Assembly: GCA_905233165.1 (NCBI GenBank)
Contig: CAJODL010000001.1
Coordinates: forward strand, 329,280-393,279
Reading direction: 5' to 3'
Source of the DNA: an uncultured Prevotella sp.
GTDB taxonomy: Bacteria > Bacteroidota > Bacteroidia > Bacteroidales > Bacteroidaceae
Length of the DNA stretch: 64,000 bases
Under the pieces are notes generated by a model. That model saw nothing but the letters and a program-made list of their open reading frames with translations. It did not search any database and had not been told where the DNA came from. The number at the start of each line of letters is the position of its first letter. Within the stretch, counting starts at the first letter, position 1. Shown here piece by piece: positions 57,294 through 64,000 of the stretch. Made by a program: the position numbers and the translations under genes.

Positions 57294-57674
57294 ATGGCAA
57301 TTAAAAAAAGTATTATCAATTTTGATTCAAAGAAGAGTGAAGTAACGCTTGATGGTCTGATGACTGTCGGCAAGTCAAAGAATCTTATCCACGGTGAGTT
57401 TATGTGCTGCGAAGATGTGGTGATGGCGCCTTTTAGTGGAAACTTCAGGGTGCAGGGCATGCGAGACGGCAACGTCTATTTCGCCCAGAAACCTAAGCGC
57501 GTGAAGAATGTTCCGCTGTTCCGCGACGACAACAGCACGCTGTCAAGGGGCAGGAACGGCAGATACTACTTCGTGTTCTCTCTTAGCGAAGATCGTTTGG
57601 AGGAACTGCCTGAGGAACTCATAAGACAGGCCTCGGAGATAGCAAAGAAGGTGGTGGATGGCTTAATGGCTTAA
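57294..57674 (+). CDS. Protein of unknown function in the DUF3987/HU cluster
   Basis: A 126-residue soluble protein without signal or membrane segment. It is beta-rich in the first two thirds (VTLDGLMTVGKSKN, GNFRVQGMRDGNVYF) and ends in a helix. I do not recognise it. The position between the M15 peptidase and the DUF3987 gene suggests a part in the same system. Confidence 0.6.
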   Translation: MAIKKSIINFDSKKSEVTLDGLMTVGKSKNLIHGEFMCCEDVVMAPFSGNFRVQGMRDGNVYFAQKPKRVKNVPLFRDDNSTLSRGRNGRYYFVFSLSEDRLEELPEELIRQASEIAKKVVDGLMA

Positions 57675-57687
57675 TAGGTTGAGTCAA

Positions 57688-57838
57688 TGTGTTCCAGTTC
57701 CAGTTGTTCCAATTAAAAAATGAGGTATGCATTCCTTCTCATATACTATATAACTAATTAATAATTAATAAGTTATATATATAGTAAAGAAAGAGGATAC
57801 CCCTTAAAAATAAACTGGAACAATTGGAACTGGAACGC
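57688..57838. repeat. Nested inverted repeat before the DUF3987 gene
   Basis: Outer arms: GTTCCAGTTCCAGTTGTTCC near 57691 against GGAACAATTGGAACTGGAAC near 57815 (19 of 22 positions match in reverse complement). Inner arms: ACTATATAACT against AGTTATATATATAGT around an AT-only centre. Most of the 200-bp gap between two genes is thus one long palindrome. Confidence 0.75.
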
Positions 57839-57876
57839 AAGGCCAAACAATTATTCATCTAAAAAGCAGAAAATCA

Positions 57877-59166
57877 ATGAAATACGACATTTCAAAATCA
57901 ATGGCACCTAAGATGCCTACCCTTGGAAAAGGGACAGAATGTATCAAATTATTGCTCTCACAGGCCTCAAAAGACATGCATGAACCCCTCGTTCCGATGC
58001 TTTTCCCTGTACTTGGCGCACATGTGAGTGCTTCTAAATTTCAGTACCCAGACAACACTTGGAAGGAATTGTGTGGCATGATGGCCAACCTTGTGGGCGA
58101 TTCGGGGTGTAATAAGGGGCAGTTTTCGAATATTGTGGAGGCAATAAACCGCAATTTCCGTGATCATGACAAGGAGGAAATGGATAAGCTTGTGGAGTGG
58201 CAGCGAATACGTCACACCAAGGGTGACAACAAGGACAAGCCCGACCGTCCGGAGATAGCCTTCTGGTTTCCACCAACGGATACGACGCGACCTGCTTTTC
58301 TTCAGAATGCCATAGGCTGTGAGACTCTTGGTGGCAGGACGCAGTTTTTCAACCTTCCGGAGGTGGAGATGGCTGACGGTCTTTGCGGCGGTCACAAACA
58401 GGTGTCGCACATGCTGCGCAATATCTACGACCGCCAGCGTGCGGGAGCCTTGCGTGCAACGGCTGACGGCGTGACGGGTAACCCGATTCTGAGGGCTAAC
58501 CTGACACTCTCTGCAGTACCGATCTCTGCGCGTAACTTCTATAAGTGCGAGTTGTTCAACGGCACCTTCGGACGTATGGTGTTCTCTTACAAGCCGCGCA
58601 CCAACCGCGACGGACGCATACCACGACAGGGCAAGTATGATGAGGAGTTTTACAAGAAGCTGGACGAGTATCTGGAGCGCCTCGATGCGTGCAAGGGAAA
58701 ATTCATCATCCACTCTCTGAACAAACTGATTGACAATTTGGCTCAGGATATGGCGACGCTGGCTGACCTTGCTGACGACGACATCCTCTGGGACATCAGC
58801 AAGCGTGCCTTGCATTCGGCATGGAAGGCGGGTTGCATACTTTGGATACTGAATAACCAGACGTGGACGAAGTCGATGAACGAGCTGGTAGAGTGGTTAG
58901 TATATCACGACATCTGGTCGAAGATGCAGCTCTTTGCCGACATGCTGGGCAAGAATGCCGACACTATTAGCGAGGCTCAGAAGCGTGGACCAAGGAATAT
59001 GCTGGATAGTCTGCCCGACTCCTTCAGTGAGGCTCAGTTGGAAGCGCTACGCTTAGAACTTGGCAAGAGCAAGGAAGGAACAAACGGGCAGTTGCGTAAG
59101 TGGGTGTTCCGTAAGTTCATCACTTATTCGGCACAGACGGGGATGTATTGTAAAGTTAAGAGTTAA
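57877..59166 (+). CDS. DUF3987-family primase/helicase-like protein
   Basis: A 429-residue protein typical of Bacteroidales islands. A degenerate P-loop is seen at VGDSGCNKGQ, then long conserved blocks (FFNLPEVEMADGL, RQRAGALRATADGVTGNP). The family is related by annotation to replication proteins of mobile elements; activity is unproved. The last residues (KVKS) and the stop lie in a heptad array. The CHC2 gene follows after 23 bp, a common pair. Confidence 0.75.
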   Translation: MKYDISKSMAPKMPTLGKGTECIKLLLSQASKDMHEPLVPMLFPVLGAHVSASKFQYPDNTWKELCGMMANLVGDSGCNKGQFSNIVEAINRNFRDHDKEEMDKLVEWQRIRHTKGDNKDKPDRPEIAFWFPPTDTTRPAFLQNAIGCETLGGRTQFFNLPEVEMADGLCGGHKQVSHMLRNIYDRQRAGALRATADGVTGNPILRANLTLSAVPISARNFYKCELFNGTFGRMVFSYKPRTNRDGRIPRQGKYDEEFYKKLDEYLERLDACKGKFIIHSLNKLIDNLAQDMATLADLADDDILWDISKRALHSAWKAGCILWILNNQTWTKSMNELVEWLVYHDIWSKMQLFADMLGKNADTISEAQKRGPRNMLDSLPDSFSEAQLEALRLELGKSKEGTNGQLRKWVFRKFITYSAQTGMYCKVKS

Positions 59167-59192
59167 AAGATAAAAGTTAAGAGTTAAAAGTG
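59151..59192. repeat. Heptad array across the DUF3987 stop and the CHC2 start
   Basis: Six units in phase: TAAAGTT, AAGAGTT, AAAAGAT, AAAAGTT, AAGAGTT and AAAAGTG. They hold the last DUF3987 codons, its stop and the GTG start of the next gene. Confidence 0.85.
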
Positions 59193-60137
59193 GATAGACT
59201 TGAATTGCAAAGGCTTCGCGACCTTCCTATTGAGGGGGTCGCGGAGCGACTTGGACTACAGGTTACGCGACATAAGTGTCTGTGCCCGTTTCATGAGGAC
59301 CATCATCCCTCGATGTCATTCAGCATCCGCAGGAATACGTACCGCTGCTTCGTCTGCGGCGAACACGGCGGCACGATAGATCTTGTGATGAAGTATCAAC
59401 GCCTCGGCTTCAAAGAAGCGTGCGACTGGCTCGGCGGAGGGGCGGTTCTGAATATTCTGAGTACTCAGAATAATCAGAGTAATCAGAATAATAATCCGCC
59501 GCCTTTCGACGCTTCGCGGTATGAGCGATACTTTGAAAGGCCTTGGCTTTCGCCTGAGGCGCGGCGGTTTCTCTTTGAGGAGCGCAAGCTGGACCCTCGC
59601 GTGGTGCGTTGGTGTCGCCTGACATCGTGGAAAGACCGACAGGGCACGCCCTGGCTGCAGATACCGTATTATGATATGGAGGGCAAACTGATTGGGGTGC
59701 AGAATCGGAGGCTGAGGAACGAAAACCATGAACCATTAACCATTAACCCTGAACCTCGCTTCCGCTTTCCTGCGGGTTCGCGGTGTGGCATCTATAACCT
59801 TCCGGTGCTGAAGATGCTCAAGCCGGGCGAAGAGCTGTGGATTACGGAGGGCTGCTCCGACTGCTGGGCGATGCTCTCCAGCGGCCACAAAGCAATAGCC
59901 ATTCCCTCAGCGACGCTCTTGTCCAAAGAGGACAAGGATGTCCTCTTGGAGGTCCAAGGTCCAAGGTCAAAGGTCAAAGGCGAACTTGGAATTCGGTTTG
60001 AGATGTGGCCCGACGCTGACGTGCCTGGCGAACGGCTGTTCCTGCAGCTGAAGGAGGTGTTGCCCGACCTTGTGCGTCATCAGCTGCCACAAGGGTGCAA
60101 GGACTATAGTGAATACTTTTTGAGAGTTAGGAATTAG
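59190..60137 (+). CDS. CHC2 zinc-finger / Toprim primase-like protein
   Basis: A 315-residue protein starting at a GTG. The zinc finger is Cys32-Pro-Phe-His35 with Cys53 and Cys56 (CFVCGEHGG); a Toprim-like part has LWITEGCSDCWA and WPDADVPGE. It could make primers for an element with DUF3987 as partner. A QN-rich linker near residues 90-105 is coded by a 9-bp repeat array, and heptad arrays code for the segments near residues 180-190 and 255-264. The stop is also in a heptad array. Confidence 0.85.
   Translation: MDRLELQRLRDLPIEGVAERLGLQVTRHKCLCPFHEDHHPSMSFSIRRNTYRCFVCGEHGGTIDLVMKYQRLGFKEACDWLGGGAVLNILSTQNNQSNQNNNPPPFDASRYERYFERPWLSPEARRFLFEERKLDPRVVRWCRLTSWKDRQGTPWLQIPYYDMEGKLIGVQNRRLRNENHEPLTINPEPRFRFPAGSRCGIYNLPVLKMLKPGEELWITEGCSDCWAMLSSGHKAIAIPSATLLSKEDKDVLLEVQGPRSKVKGELGIRFEMWPDADVPGERLFLQLKEVLPDLVRHQLPQGCKDYSEYFLRVRN
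59464..59490 (+). repeat. 9-bp array inside the CHC2 gene
   Basis: CTCAGAATA, ATCAGAGTA and ATCAGAATA, coding for part of TQNNQSNQN. The 28 bp from 59463 to 59490 are identical to 61550-61577 in the HU-like gene. Confidence 0.85.
59721..59755 (+). repeat. Heptad array inside the CHC2 gene (first)
   Basis: GAAAACC, ATGAACC, ATTAACC twice and CTGAACC, coding for NENHEPLTINPEP. ATTAACC is the reverse complement of the GGTTAAT unit at 57196. Confidence 0.85.
59954..59981 (+). repeat. Heptad array inside the CHC2 gene (second)
   Basis: CCAAGGT twice, CAAAGGT and CAAAGGC, coding for QGPRSKVKG. Confidence 0.85.
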
Positions 60138-60158
60138 GAGTTAGGAATTAAGAGTTTT
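60124..60158. repeat. Heptad array on the CHC2 gene stop codon
   Basis: GAGTTAG, GAATTAG, GAGTTAG, GAATTAA and GAGTTTT. The stop TAG (60135-60137) is in the second unit. Confidence 0.85.
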
Positions 60159-60502
60159 ATTTTTAAACAAAAACCGGAAAAACCCCATTCCAATAGTTTA
60201 AGTCTTTACAGACTATCGCAGCACTTCAAGTTATATGTTCTTTATGAGCAAGCTCCTAAGCCCATATTCCTTGAACTTCTGCACCTGCCTACGTCAGGCT
60301 TATACTATTGTCATGGAAAAACCCTCGGCTGTTGCCGAGAAAAACCTCTGCTTACATATAACGGTTAACGGTTAAAGTTTAACGTTTAAAGACAGTTGAT
60401 TGTTGTGATTGAAGAATTGTTTTTCTTGTCGCAGACAAGGGTTTTTAAGGTTTTTGTTTCAAGGAAAAATAAGGTTTTTGTTAAGAAAAAAATTAAAAGT
60501 TT
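60159..60502. other. 340-bp gap with hairpin and repeats, no gene seen
   Basis: CTCGGC-tgtt-GCCGAG at about 60325-60342 is a strong small hairpin, flanked by AAAAACC on both sides. A heptad array (GGTTAAC, GGTTAAA, GTTTAAC, GTTTAAA) runs from 60363 to 60390. Before the DUF4248 gene the sequence AAGGTTTTTG-type occurs three times. No -7 box was found. Confidence 0.55.
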
Positions 60503-60682
60503 ATGAAATCAATGTCAAAGTCTCAGATTGCGGAATGTGCCGGGGTATCTGTCAGGACTCTCATGAATTGGTGTGAACCATTTCGGCAGGAACTGACAAA
60601 GATGGGTCTGTCACCCAAAGCCAAGGTGCTGCCACCGCATATTGTGAAGTTTATATGTGAGAAATTCGATATAGACGTGTAG
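60503..60682 (+). CDS. DUF4248-like small DNA-binding protein
   Basis: A 59-residue protein with a helix-turn-helix look in KSQIAECAGVSVRTLMNW and the DUF4248-like end (LPPHIVKFICEKF). In Bacteroidales these genes lie next to DUF3987 and HU genes and are poorly understood. A regulator of the cluster is the simplest guess. Confidence 0.7.
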   Translation: MKSMSKSQIAECAGVSVRTLMNWCEPFRQELTKMGLSPKAKVLPPHIVKFICEKFDIDV

Positions 60683-60685
60683 TTG

Positions 60686-60713
60686 GATGAAGGGTGATGG
60701 GTGAAGGGTGTAA
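60686..60713. repeat. Heptad array after the DUF4248 gene
   Basis: GATGAAG, GGTGATG, GGTGAAG and GGTGTAA. This family is the reverse complement type of the CTTTCAC units at 48499-48526. Confidence 0.75.
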
Positions 60714-60737
60714 TATTCTGCAAAAACGGGTGTAACA

Positions 60738-60752
60738 CGTCATAACGTGACG
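60738..60752. promoter_or_regulatory. Putative operator CGTCA-N5-TGACG
   Basis: A perfect 5-bp inverted repeat with 5-bp centre lies 30 bp upstream of the -7 box of the HU-like gene, where a repressor or activator could bind. DUF4248 or the S24 protein are candidates only by position. Confidence 0.4.
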
Positions 60753-60781
60753 TAAAGGGAAAGTTCGGTTGCAGAATGTAG

Positions 60782-60789
60782 TACCTTTG
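60782..60789 (+). promoter_or_regulatory. -7 box of the HU-like gene
   Basis: TACCTTTG followed by CAAACGGAAATGAG. No -33 box at the normal distance. A leader of about 280 nt follows, with inverted repeats (GAGAAAC-gaGTTTCTC) near 60800 and the shared CAAACAAGCTTGA block near 60898. Confidence 0.6.
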
Positions 60790-61075
60790 CAAACGGAAAT
60801 GAGAAACGAGTTTCTCAAGCATACGAACAAATTCGTCTGCGAAATCTCCTGCAGAGATTTAACCGTTTGCGATACTCGGCTGCACCTCAGCAATTCAAAC
60901 AAGCTTGATTGCGTTCGGTTTGCACGAGCATTGTCAATGGAAATGAGAGATAAAGTTTCCTTATTACATTTGCTAACTCCCCGAGGCAACACTTGCACAC
61001 TCCCGGGAACCGCACGTGAAGACTCCGGAGGCAGTAAAAATGTTCAATGTTTAATTTTCAATTATTTAAAAGGTT

Positions 61076-61681
61076 ATGATTCAGATTAAAGCAAAACAAC
61101 AGAACGTATCGTTCGAAAAGAATGTAGAAAAGCTGGCCTTCGTGCTCTCAGCACATCTGTACAACACTCTTGATACCAACAAGGTTATCGAAGAGGCAGC
61201 AAAGCGCTCAGGCATCAGCGAAGGTGTTATCAAGGCTGCATGGGACGCAGCAGGTGAGGTAATACGCACTTGGGCTACCGAGGGACATAATGTACCTCTT
61301 CCAGGACTGGGTAGCATGCGCTTCGGCGTTCGCTCAAAGAGTGTGCAGAGCGTGGAGGACGTGAAGACTTCGCTTATCTCAGCACGTCGCGTCATCTTTA
61401 CTCCTTCTAAGGAGGTGAAGGACGAGCTGCAGGCAACCAAAATCGCCATCACCTGTTACGACAAGGACGGCAAAATCGTGAAGCGTGTAACCTCTGCCGA
61501 CACTAACGATGTGGAGGACCCGGAGGAGGGCTCAGAGGGCTCTCAGAATACTCAGAATAATCAGAGTAATCAGAATACTCAGAATGAGCCCTCCGACCCT
61601 GAACCAAGCACAGGAGGTGACAACACTGGCGGCAACAACGGCGGCGGTGGTAACACCGGCGACGGTTGGGAAGAGGGATAA
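61076..61681 (+). CDS. HU-like DNA-binding protein with disordered C-terminal tail
   Basis: A 201-residue protein. Residues about 1-125 are an HU/IHF-type fold of the Bacteroidetes HU-HIG kind (PLPGLGSMRFGVRSKS, RRVIFTPSKEVKDEL). From about 140 the chain is low-complexity: EDPEEGSEGS, a QN-rich part coded by a 9-bp array, then Gly/Asn-rich sequence. It probably binds or bends DNA of the element. Genes of this kind stand next to DUF4248 and smalltalk genes in many Bacteroidales islands. Confidence 0.85.
   Translation: MIQIKAKQQNVSFEKNVEKLAFVLSAHLYNTLDTNKVIEEAAKRSGISEGVIKAAWDAAGEVIRTWATEGHNVPLPGLGSMRFGVRSKSVQSVEDVKTSLISARRVIFTPSKEVKDELQATKIAITCYDKDGKIVKRVTSADTNDVEDPEEGSEGSQNTQNNQSNQNTQNEPSDPEPSTGGDNTGGNNGGGGNTGDGWEEG
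61543..61587 (+). repeat. 9-bp array inside the HU-like gene
   Basis: Five units: TCAGAATAC, TCAGAATAA, TCAGAGTAA, TCAGAATAC and TCAGAATGA, coding for SQNTQNNQSNQNTQNE. 61550-61577 equals 59463-59490. Confidence 0.9.
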
Positions 61682-61689
61682 ACTTCGTA

Positions 61690-61713
61690 CGAAAACGATA
61701 ACGAAAACGAAAA
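61690..61713. repeat. 6-bp array after the HU-like gene
   Basis: CGAAAA, CGATAA, CGAAAA and CGAAAA, starting 9 bp after the stop. Confidence 0.75.
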
Positions 61714-61750
61714 CTGGGACGAGCCCTTCGGGGCTCTCCCCTCTCCTTGT

Positions 61751-61792
61751 AGAGTGTAGAGTTTAGAGTCAGTTTAAAGTTAAAAGTTTAAA
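61751..61792. repeat. Heptad array before the smalltalk gene
   Basis: AGAGTGT, AGAGTTT, AGAGTCA, GTTTAAA, GTTAAAA and GTTTAAA, ending 4 bp before the ATG. Confidence 0.85.
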
Positions 61793-61796
61793 GTTT

Positions 61797-61901
61797 ATGA
61801 AAAAAATTTCTTGGAAAACAATTATTCAGGTGGTGGTGAGCATACTCACAGCGGCATTGACAGCACTGGGCACCACAAGTTGTATGGGAGCTATACATTA
61901 A
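61797..61901 (+). CDS. Smalltalk protein (34 residues)
   Basis: MKKISWKTIIQVVVSIL followed by a hydrophobic stretch and TTSCMGAIH: the pattern of the tiny Bacteroidales membrane or lipoprotein-like peptides annotated as smalltalk protein. It follows the HU-like gene, its usual neighbour. The Cys near the end could be a lipobox Cys (TTSC), but only five residues would remain. Function unknown. Confidence 0.75.
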   Translation: MKKISWKTIIQVVVSILTAALTALGTTSCMGAIH

Positions 61902-61905
61902 CGAT

Positions 61906-61945
61906 AAATGGCGCAGGATGCTTTGCATCTTGCGCCATTTTTTTA
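61906..61945 (+). terminator. Terminator of the DUF3987/HU/smalltalk cluster
   Basis: AATGGCGCA-g-GATGC pairs with GCATC-t-TGCGCCATT around a short loop, followed by TTTTT. Confidence 0.9.
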
Positions 61946-61964
61946 TTTCTTCATTTCAAGTTTG

Positions 61965-61995
61965 CAAAGTTATGATTAAGTTATGAGAAATGCAA
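61965..61995 (-). promoter_or_regulatory. Promoter-like sequence pointing into the terminator, no gene downstream
   Basis: Minus strand: TTG, 20 bp, TAACTTTG, with a spacer much like those of the promoters at 47316 and 49856. Any transcript would start with the terminator hairpin and run antisense to smalltalk. Confidence 0.5.
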
Positions 61996-62024
61996 GAAAA
62001 AATGAAAAAAACACGCATTTTATG

Positions 62025-62053
62025 TTGTAAATGAGAAAAAAGTGCTATATTTG
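62025..62053 (+). promoter_or_regulatory. Promoter of the final lipoprotein gene
   Basis: TTG, 18 bp, TATATTTG followed by CA. It supports the start at 62091 over 62031. Confidence 0.6.
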
Positions 62054-62090
62054 CACCATGAATGGTGCTAACCTACTTAAAATTAACGAT

Positions 62091-64000
62091 ATGATAAAAA
62101 GTAATTTTTTCCGTTTTTCAGCAATCTTAGTATTTGGTGCTGTTATGACAATGATGTCATCATGTTGTGATGATGAGAGTTTTTCTAATTCTTTCGACCC
62201 CAATGCTGACCAGATGCAGACAAGGGTGATAGCCGATGTTCCTACAGCGGTAATGAGTTCCTTTGACGACAACTCTATGGGCGCAGCCCTTGTGCGTCGT
62301 TTGTCTAATACCACCACCAGTCTTCATCAAGGGTGAGGATATTCTAAATCGCCCTCTTACTGAATGGCTGGAGGCAGCGAAGATATACCTGACAGGCGGC
62401 TTTATAGCAGTAGAGAAGCCTCGTAATGCACATATGGTACAGGTGATGGAGCAACTGTCGGCAAAATTTGAGCAGGCAGCACACGATATCCTTACAAAAG
62501 ATGATGGCAGTGGCTTAGTTATCAATATCATTCCAGCAAACAATAAGTCTTCCAACAATGCTGTCAATGCTCATGCAGCCCAGTTCAAAACCCGTATTGC
62601 CAATATCAAGTCGATGGCAGCTACCCGAAGTGGGGCAGGTGAGGCGGATGCTGTTGCCGAGATGGTTATATTCTCACGTTATGGCTACTATCATTGTGCT
62701 CCTTTCGGAAAGAATGTAATTACCGTAGGAACAAGGGGTAATGGTGGTGTATCCAAAACCATCACGCAAAAGCACACCCGCTACACAAGTGGTTTGCTTG
62801 CCGATGGTGCAGCAAAGTGGATAAATACCAAGAGTGAGCAGGCGGTCACAAAGAGTAGTACCCGTGCAGATGGTGGTGGTGCTATCAACGAGATTATGAG
62901 TGCCAGCGAGGAGGAAAGCTATCAGGCAGACCTGACTTCAATGACATTTGATAACCCATACTACCGTGGTGATATGGGGTTCTATACTAAGCCAGGTGCC
63001 TATACAGAGATATATCGTATATGGGGTGTCAACAACACGGAGACCAATCGCGACTACTACTTTGTAGAGCAGGACGTGACAGTAGCTATGGGTGGCAAAA
63101 AAGACGGCGATGATCAATATGACCGCAACAAGACATTATATAATGGCCCATACGAGAAAGATAAGTGGATAGAAGCCGATCATAAATTTTATACAGAAGG
63201 TGTAGGAGACGAAAGTTATGACCATTTCTATGGCTCATGGTTTGACTACGGTGAATATATGTTGGATATTTCAGGCAATGGAACTATCATGATTCAAAAT
63301 GCCCTTCCTGAGACTGACAACAACACCACCAGCGTATCTATAGCAGTAGGCGAGACTCACTCAGAGACAAATACCATTGGTGTTACCGCTACCCTCGGTT
63401 TTGCAGGTAAGGGATTAACAGGTTCACTCGGCGGCAGTTACTCTCACGGATGGACGGATGGTACCAGTTACACCATGACGACCACCACAAACTCCAAGGA
63501 ACTGAAGTGTGTGAAGAATACCAGCGGCACACAGGTACATTGGTACTATAGTTGCGGCACAGACATGGAGGCTGGTGACGACGACGAACACCCCTTGGCA
63601 CCTGATGCCCTCACTAATGACGTAAATATTAAGAACCAGGTTTGCTGGTCGGTAGATAATCCGGAAGGCGCCTACACCGTCAATACCTATCATGTCAGGA
63701 CAACAGGATGGCTGTCAAATGATGATGATGACGATAAGGTAAAAGGCACCTGTCGGGCAGATAATGAAGAGGAACAATCCTTTCAGTTCACCATGCTCGT
63801 CCCTAACCGCGCTAAGCAGACATGGTATATGGATGTCACCTTCCCAGAGATTGATGACCCAAATTATGCTGGCGTGAAGACTCAACTCACCGACGCCCTG
63901 TCAAAGCAGTTCCCTGACATCTATCAGACATCAATGGAATTGGCAGACCTGACACCAGAGAGCGAGAACACCATCAAAAGTATAGTGGATGCATCAAGGA
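62091..64000 (+). pseudogene. Lipoprotein with possible leukocidin-like pore-forming fold, frameshifted, 3' end outside window
   Basis: The start codes for a lipoprotein signal (GAVMTMMSSC followed by CDDE). The frame stops at 62334, but the +1 frame is open from about 62312 (PVFIKGEDILNRPLTEWLE) to the end of the window, more than 560 codons, so a one-base shift in the ACCACCACC run near 62310 is likely. Residues coded at about 63320-63560 form alternating polar/nonpolar strands (SVSIAVGETHSETNTIGV, LTGSLGGSYSHGW) that look like the stem hairpin of leukocidin/hemolysin toxins. That fold is my inference. The run of repeats could also permit slippage. Confidence 0.5.

Noticed and set aside
60769..61089. 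106-codon frame across the HU-gene leader
   Set aside because: It starts before the -7 box, contains the shared leader blocks and overlaps the start of the HU-like gene.
1..64000. tRNA, rRNA, transposase or integrase genes
   Set aside because: I looked for them and saw none; the mobile character of the right part rests on gene content and repeats only.

Overview
The window comes from a Bacteroidales genome, most likely Prevotella or a close relative. Evidence: promoters of the Bacteroidetes type (TTTG or TTG, 19-21 bp, TAnnTTTG) stand in front of most transcription units; Shine-Dalgarno sequences are mostly missing; tuf and adk are absent from the ribosomal cluster; and there are Y_Y_Y/AraC sensors, C-terminal sorting tails of the Bacteroidetes type, and a DUF3987/CHC2/DUF4248/HU/smalltalk cluster typical of Bacteroidales. 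These are family-level judgements made by eye, without database searches.

Layout. 1-3214: 3' part of rpoC, then a shared terminator. 3232-6143 (minus): an acyl-ACP synthetase/ACP/acyltransferase fusion and a probable unannotated small RNA. 6144-20271: a carbohydrate locus with a secreted GH5 enzyme, a membrane-spanning AraC regulator, a divergent three-gene operon with ATGA overlaps (LamG/alginate-lyase-like, GH30, alginate-lyase-like/beta-helix fusion) and a frameshifted DUF4861 gene. No SusC/SusD pair is visible. 20286-23167: korAB. 23281-26725 (minus): a FadL-type porin and a CapD/PglF-type sugar dehydratase. 27261-45501: the str-S10-spc-alpha ribosomal cluster, including the short genes rpmD and rpmJ, with a second promoter before rpsM. 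45606-49845 (minus): a Na/Pi transporter and a cdd-gluQ-DUF486-ttcA operon.

From about 49.9 kb to the end the window is accessory DNA: a truncated RhuM gene run into a small lipoprotein; a three-gene cassette (TPR protein with an HEMMH motif, MazG-like pyrophosphohydrolase, PD-(D/E)XK nuclease plus SF1/DUF2075 helicase split by a +1 frameshift) that looks like a defence module; a UmuD-like S24 peptidase; and a plus-strand series of M15 peptidase, unknown protein, DUF3987, CHC2 primase-like, DUF4248, HU-like and smalltalk genes. The window ends in a frameshifted lipoprotein with a possible pore-forming-toxin fold.

The least expected signal is a set of short tandem arrays with a strict 7-bp period (also 6, 9, 11 and 21 bp). 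They fill intergenic gaps, run across stop and start codons, and occur in frame inside coding regions. They are densest at 56.5-61.8 kb but also form the whole rpsM-rpsK spacer and the gluQ-DUF486 junction. A 28-bp stretch of a 9-bp array is identical in the primase-like and HU genes. Other structures worth following are a 21-bp array bounded by inverted repeats (8.5 kb), a nested inverted repeat before the DUF3987 gene, and three promoters whose normally variable spacers are nearly the same.
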